Source of the DNA: CAWHMN01 sp051001135 | GTDB lineage: Bacteria; Acidobacteriota; Terriglobia; Terriglobales; Acidobacteriaceae | Direction: 5' to 3' | Assembly (NCBI GenBank): GCA_051001135.1 | Contig: JBPCNO010000071.1 | Location: forward strand, 1-6,694 | DNA: 6,694 bases | Program-made: the position numbers and the translations under genes | Notes under the pieces: model-generated | What the model was told of the DNA's origin: nothing | Database searches by the model: none | What the model saw: the letters and a program-made list of their open reading frames with translations, nothing else | Part shown: one piece after another, positions 4,643-6,694 of the stretch | How positions within the stretch are numbered: the first letter of the stretch is position 1 | How the letters are laid out: the number at the start of each line of letters is the position of its first letter

Positions 4643-5983
4643 ATGCTGACGGAGGCCGCATGTGTGGCAGGTCCGGCCCCACAGGCCCGGACGAAAGGAT
4701 CTGGGACGGGCTTGCGTATCCTGCTGCACGGTATCAACTACTCTCCGGAGCTGACCGGGATAGGCAAGTATTCAGGGGAGATGGCGGAGTGGCTTGCCGC
4801 GCAGGGCCACCAGGTCCGGGTCGTGACCGCGCCCCCGTATTATCCCGCCTGGCAGGTTCGCAAAGACTACAAGGCCTGGTCCTATCGCCTGGAACGGGAG
4901 GCTATTCCCGGCGCCCAATCCGCTGCCCAATCCAGTGCTGTGCGCGTTTACCGCTGTCCGCTGTTTGTACCCCGGTCGCCTGCGAGCGCGAGCCGGCTTC
5001 TACATCTGTTGTCATTCACCGCAAGCAGTCTCCCCATCATGCTCGCGCAGGTGTTTTGGCGCCCGGATGTGGTGTTGACGGTCGAGCCCGCCCTGTTCTG
5101 CGCACCCGCGACCCTGCTCACCGCCAGGCTCTCCCATGCCGCGGCCTGGCTCCATGTGCAGGACTTCGAAGTGGATGCGGCCTTCGATCTGGGCTTTCTG
5201 CCGCGCAAGGGCCTAATCCACAATCTCGCAGTTCGGCTGGAGCGCTTCTTCATGCGCCGCTTTACCGGCGTCTCCAGCGTCTCGTCGAGTATGGTGCGGC
5301 GGCTGCCCGGCAAGGGCGTGCAGCCGGAGAAAACCGTGCTCTTCCCCAATTGGGTAGACGTCGATTCGATCGCGCCCCTCGCCGGCAGCAACGCATTCCG
5401 CGAGCAACTCGGCCTCGGCCCGGACAAGACCGTCCTGCTCTATACCGGCAACCTGGGCATGAAGCAGGGACTGGAGATTCTGCCCGAGCTGGCGCAGCGG
5501 CTGATTCGCGAGGAACGCCTGCACTTCCTCTTCTGCGGCGATGGCGCCTTTCGTCCACAACTGGAGACGCTATCCGCCGGGCTGCCCAATGTAACTCTGC
5601 TACCGCTGCAGCCGCTCAGCCGCTTGAGTGAACTGCTGAGCGCGGCCGATGTTCACCTGCTGCCGCAGCGCTCGGATGCCGCCGACCTGGTCATGCCTTC
5701 GAAGCTTACCGGCATGCTGGCCAGCGGACGGCCGGTGATCGCCACAGCCGCCGCCGGCACCCAGGTGGCCATCGCCATCGAGGGTTGCGGCATCGCCGTC
5801 GAGCCGGGAGATACCGCGGGTGTAGTCGCGGCGATCCGCCGTCTCGCGGCTTGCCCTGAACAGCGCACCGCCATGGGCGCGGCCGCTCGCAGGCATGCGG
5901 TCGAGTTCATGAGCAAGGAAGCCGTCTTGCGGCGTTTCGAGGCGCAACTCTGCTCCGCCGTCAAGGTAGCTGCCGTTCCCTGA
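4643..5983 (+). CDS. wcaI: WcaI-family GT4 glycosyltransferase (446 aa)
   Basis: Cytoplasmic GT-B glycosyltransferase of family GT4, like colanic-acid WcaI, which adds a sugar from a nucleotide donor to a lipid-linked polysaccharide intermediate. The N-terminal Rossmann half starts at LRILLHGINYSPELTGIGKYSGEMAEWL (24-51), the hallmark of this family, with TAPPYYPAW (62-70) and LHVQDFEVDAAFDLG (170-184). The C-terminal donor half has LYTGNLGMKQGLE (266-278), FCGDGAFR (297-304) and the donor-binding stretch with SDAADLVMPSKLTGML (344-359) followed by SGRPVIATAAAGT (361-373). Family members usually begin close to the LRILLHG strand; here the ATG at 4643 gives a 23-residue extension, while TTG at 4712 would give 423 residues. 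GGAAGG at 4627-4632 supports the ATG; GGGACGGG at 4703-4710 could serve the TTG. In E. coli wcaI also lies close to gmd. Acceptor and sugar (possibly fucose) are inferred. Confidence 0.9.
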   Translation: MLTEAACVAGPAPQARTKGSGTGLRILLHGINYSPELTGIGKYSGEMAEWLAAQGHQVRVVTAPPYYPAWQVRKDYKAWSYRLEREAIPGAQSAAQSSAVRVYRCPLFVPRSPASASRLLHLLSFTASSLPIMLAQVFWRPDVVLTVEPALFCAPATLLTARLSHAAAWLHVQDFEVDAAFDLGFLPRKGLIHNLAVRLERFFMRRFTGVSSVSSSMVRRLPGKGVQPEKTVLFPNWVDVDSIAPLAGSNAFREQLGLGPDKTVLLYTGNLGMKQGLEILPELAQRLIREERLHFLFCGDGAFRPQLETLSAGLPNVTLLPLQPLSRLSELLSAADVHLLPQRSDAADLVMPSKLTGMLASGRPVIATAAAGTQVAIAIEGCGIAVEPGDTAGVVAAIRRLAACPEQRTAMGAAARRHAVEFMSKEAVLRRFEAQLCSAVKVAAVP

Positions 5984-6009
5984 GGAAGCACTGTTTCCCG
6001 TGGTACCGT

Positions 6010-6045
6010 TGGGTTGCAGCGGCGCGCATCCGCGCAAGCAACCCA
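6010..6045 (+). other. Two-tier hairpin between the glycosyltransferase and gmd
   Basis: An outer 8-bp stem, TGGGTTGC (6010-6017) with GCAACCCA (6038-6045), encloses an inner 5-bp stem, GCGCG (6022-6026) with CGCGC (6031-6035), closed by the tetraloop CATC. The asymmetric internal loop is AGCG on one side and AA on the other. No T-run follows, so it is not a standard intrinsic terminator. In the 107-bp gap it could limit read-through into gmd, protect an mRNA end or act as a processing site. Confidence 0.55.
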
Positions 6046-6076
6046 GTCAGCGGGTGGACCCGCGGCCGCGCTGAAC

Positions 6077-6081
6077 GAGGA
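6077..6081 (+). promoter_or_regulatory. Ribosome binding site fixing the TTG start of gmd
   Basis: GAGGA lies 9 nt before TTG 6091. The TTG coincides exactly with the N-terminal methionine of the conserved MKKALVTGITGQDGS opening, and no ATG/GTG alternative exists nearby in frame. Confidence 0.7.
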
Positions 6082-6090
6082 CGGTTCCAC

Positions 6091-6694
6091 TTGAAGAAGG
6101 CTTTGGTTACCGGCATTACCGGACAGGATGGTTCCTACCTGGCTGAGCTGCTGCTGCGCAAGGGCTATCAGGTACACGGCATCAAGCGACCCAGTTCGCT
6201 ATTCAATACAGCGCGCATCGATCACATCTATCAGGATCCGCACGTCGAACACCAGAACCTGGTGCTGCATTATGGCGACCTGACGGACACCTCGAGTCTG
6301 ATCCACGTGATGCAGAACGTGCAGCCGGATGAGGTCTACAATCTGGCCGCGCAAAGCCACGTCAAGGTTTCCTTCGAAGAGCCGGAGTACACCGCGAACA
6401 GTGATGGGCTGGGCGTGCTGCGGCTGTTGGAGGCCATCCGCACCTTGCGGATGGAGAAGAAGACGCGCTTCTATCAGGCTTCCACCTCGGAGCTTTACGG
6501 GCTGGTGCAGGAGACGCCGCAGCGCGAGACGACGCCGTTTTATCCGCGCTCCCCCTATGCCGTGGCCAAGCTCTACGGCTACGGGATCACCGTGAGCTAC
6601 CGCGAGGCGTATGGGATCTATGCCTGCAACTGGGTCCTCTTTAACCATAAGTCGCCGCACCGCGGCGAAACCTCTGTGACCCGCAAGATCACCC
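6091..6694 (+). CDS. gmd: GDP-mannose 4,6-dehydratase, N-terminal 201 residues (runs off the right edge)
   Basis: Extended short-chain dehydrogenase/reductase that converts GDP-mannose to GDP-4-keto-6-deoxymannose using bound NADP, the first step to GDP-L-fucose, GDP-rhamnose and related sugars. The Rossmann motif TGITGQDGSYLAE is at 7-19, and LHYGDLTDTSSL follows in the region usual for the second cofactor contact. The catalytic set is complete: T132 and E134 in STSE (131-134), Y156 and K160 in SPYAVAK (154-160). VQETPQRETTPFYPRSPYAVAKLY matches Gmd closely. About 350 residues would be normal, so the C-terminal substrate half is outside the window. It follows the glycosyltransferase by 107 bp on the same strand, with a hairpin between. 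Several normally near-invariant positions differ: P34 where the second arginine of KRR stands, A41 in NTxRID, G165 for W in YAYWI, and W181, K187, H190 and S195 within [21 protein letters not shown]. These do not touch the catalytic residues but are unusual for the family. Confidence 0.93.
   Translation, partial: MKKALVTGITGQDGSYLAELLLRKGYQVHGIKRPSSLFNTARIDHIYQDPHVEHQNLVLHYGDLTDTSSLIHVMQNVQPDEVYNLAAQSHVKVSFEEPEYTANSDGLGVLRLLEAIRTLRMEKKTRFYQASTSELYGLVQETPQRETTPFYPRSPYAVAKLYGYGITVSYREAYGIYACNWVLFNHKSPHRGETSVTRKIT

Noticed and set aside
4492..4737. Minus-strand Pro/His/Ala-rich repeat peptides across the minisatellite
   Set aside because: They arise because the 14-bp repeat stays open on the minus strand; no ribosome site or conserved flank supports translation.
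4660..5631. Plus-strand 323-codon frame overlapping the glycosyltransferase
   Set aside because: The other frame carries all GT4/WcaI motifs over its whole length; this one is Arg/Ala/Pro-rich with no recognisable motif.
5984..6090. Small gene between the glycosyltransferase and gmd
   Set aside because: No open frame with a plausible start and ribosome site; the stretch is better explained by the hairpin and the gmd leader.

Overview
The window is GC-rich (by eye), gene-dense bacterial chromosome with Shine-Dalgarno sites, GTG/TTG starts and many divergent or convergent gene pairs. The mix of small acidobacterial-looking hypothetical proteins, a TPR protein, a class II farnesyl diphosphate synthase and a WcaI-gmd polysaccharide pair suggests a soil Acidobacteriota (Terriglobia-like) genome. 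That placement is an inference from protein character and has not been tested by a search.

Left part (1-1770): a sugar-porter MFS transporter, cut by the window edge, is read leftward and diverges from an aldo/keto reductase read rightward. The 152-bp gap between them holds repeated ATACCG hexamers. The two genes may form a sugar uptake/redox pair. Next comes a leftward TPR gene (1771-2309) broken by a one-base frameshift.

Middle (2328-3410): two small rightward genes of unknown function. One is a 103-aa protein with a single CPDC motif and a charged helical tail. The other is a 117-aa protein with a short two-helix membrane hairpin. The second is convergent with the farnesyl diphosphate synthase gene, and the gap between them is filled by a GATC-rich 9-bp repeat array that runs over the synthase stop codon.

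Right part (3410-6694): the leftward ispA-type prenyl synthase has a perfect 20-bp tandem duplication immediately upstream of its start. The 324-bp divergent gap also holds a G-rich minisatellite (about 7.7 units of 14-15 bp) that is a textbook G-quadruplex candidate on the + strand. Rightward from there is a WcaI-family GT4 glycosyltransferase, a 34-nt two-tier hairpin, and the first 201 codons of gmd (GDP-mannose 4,6-dehydratase, TTG start). WcaI and Gmd point to a GDP-fucose or related deoxyhexose exopolysaccharide/O-antigen locus continuing to the right. FPP synthase supplies the C15 precursor from which undecaprenyl phosphate, the lipid carrier for such glycans, is made.

I found no CRISPR array, tRNA, rRNA, insertion sequence or clear new defence-type system. 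The most unusual signals are the three different repeat structures clustered around ispA, the frameshifted TPR gene, and a set of one-base substitutions at normally near-invariant Gmd positions.
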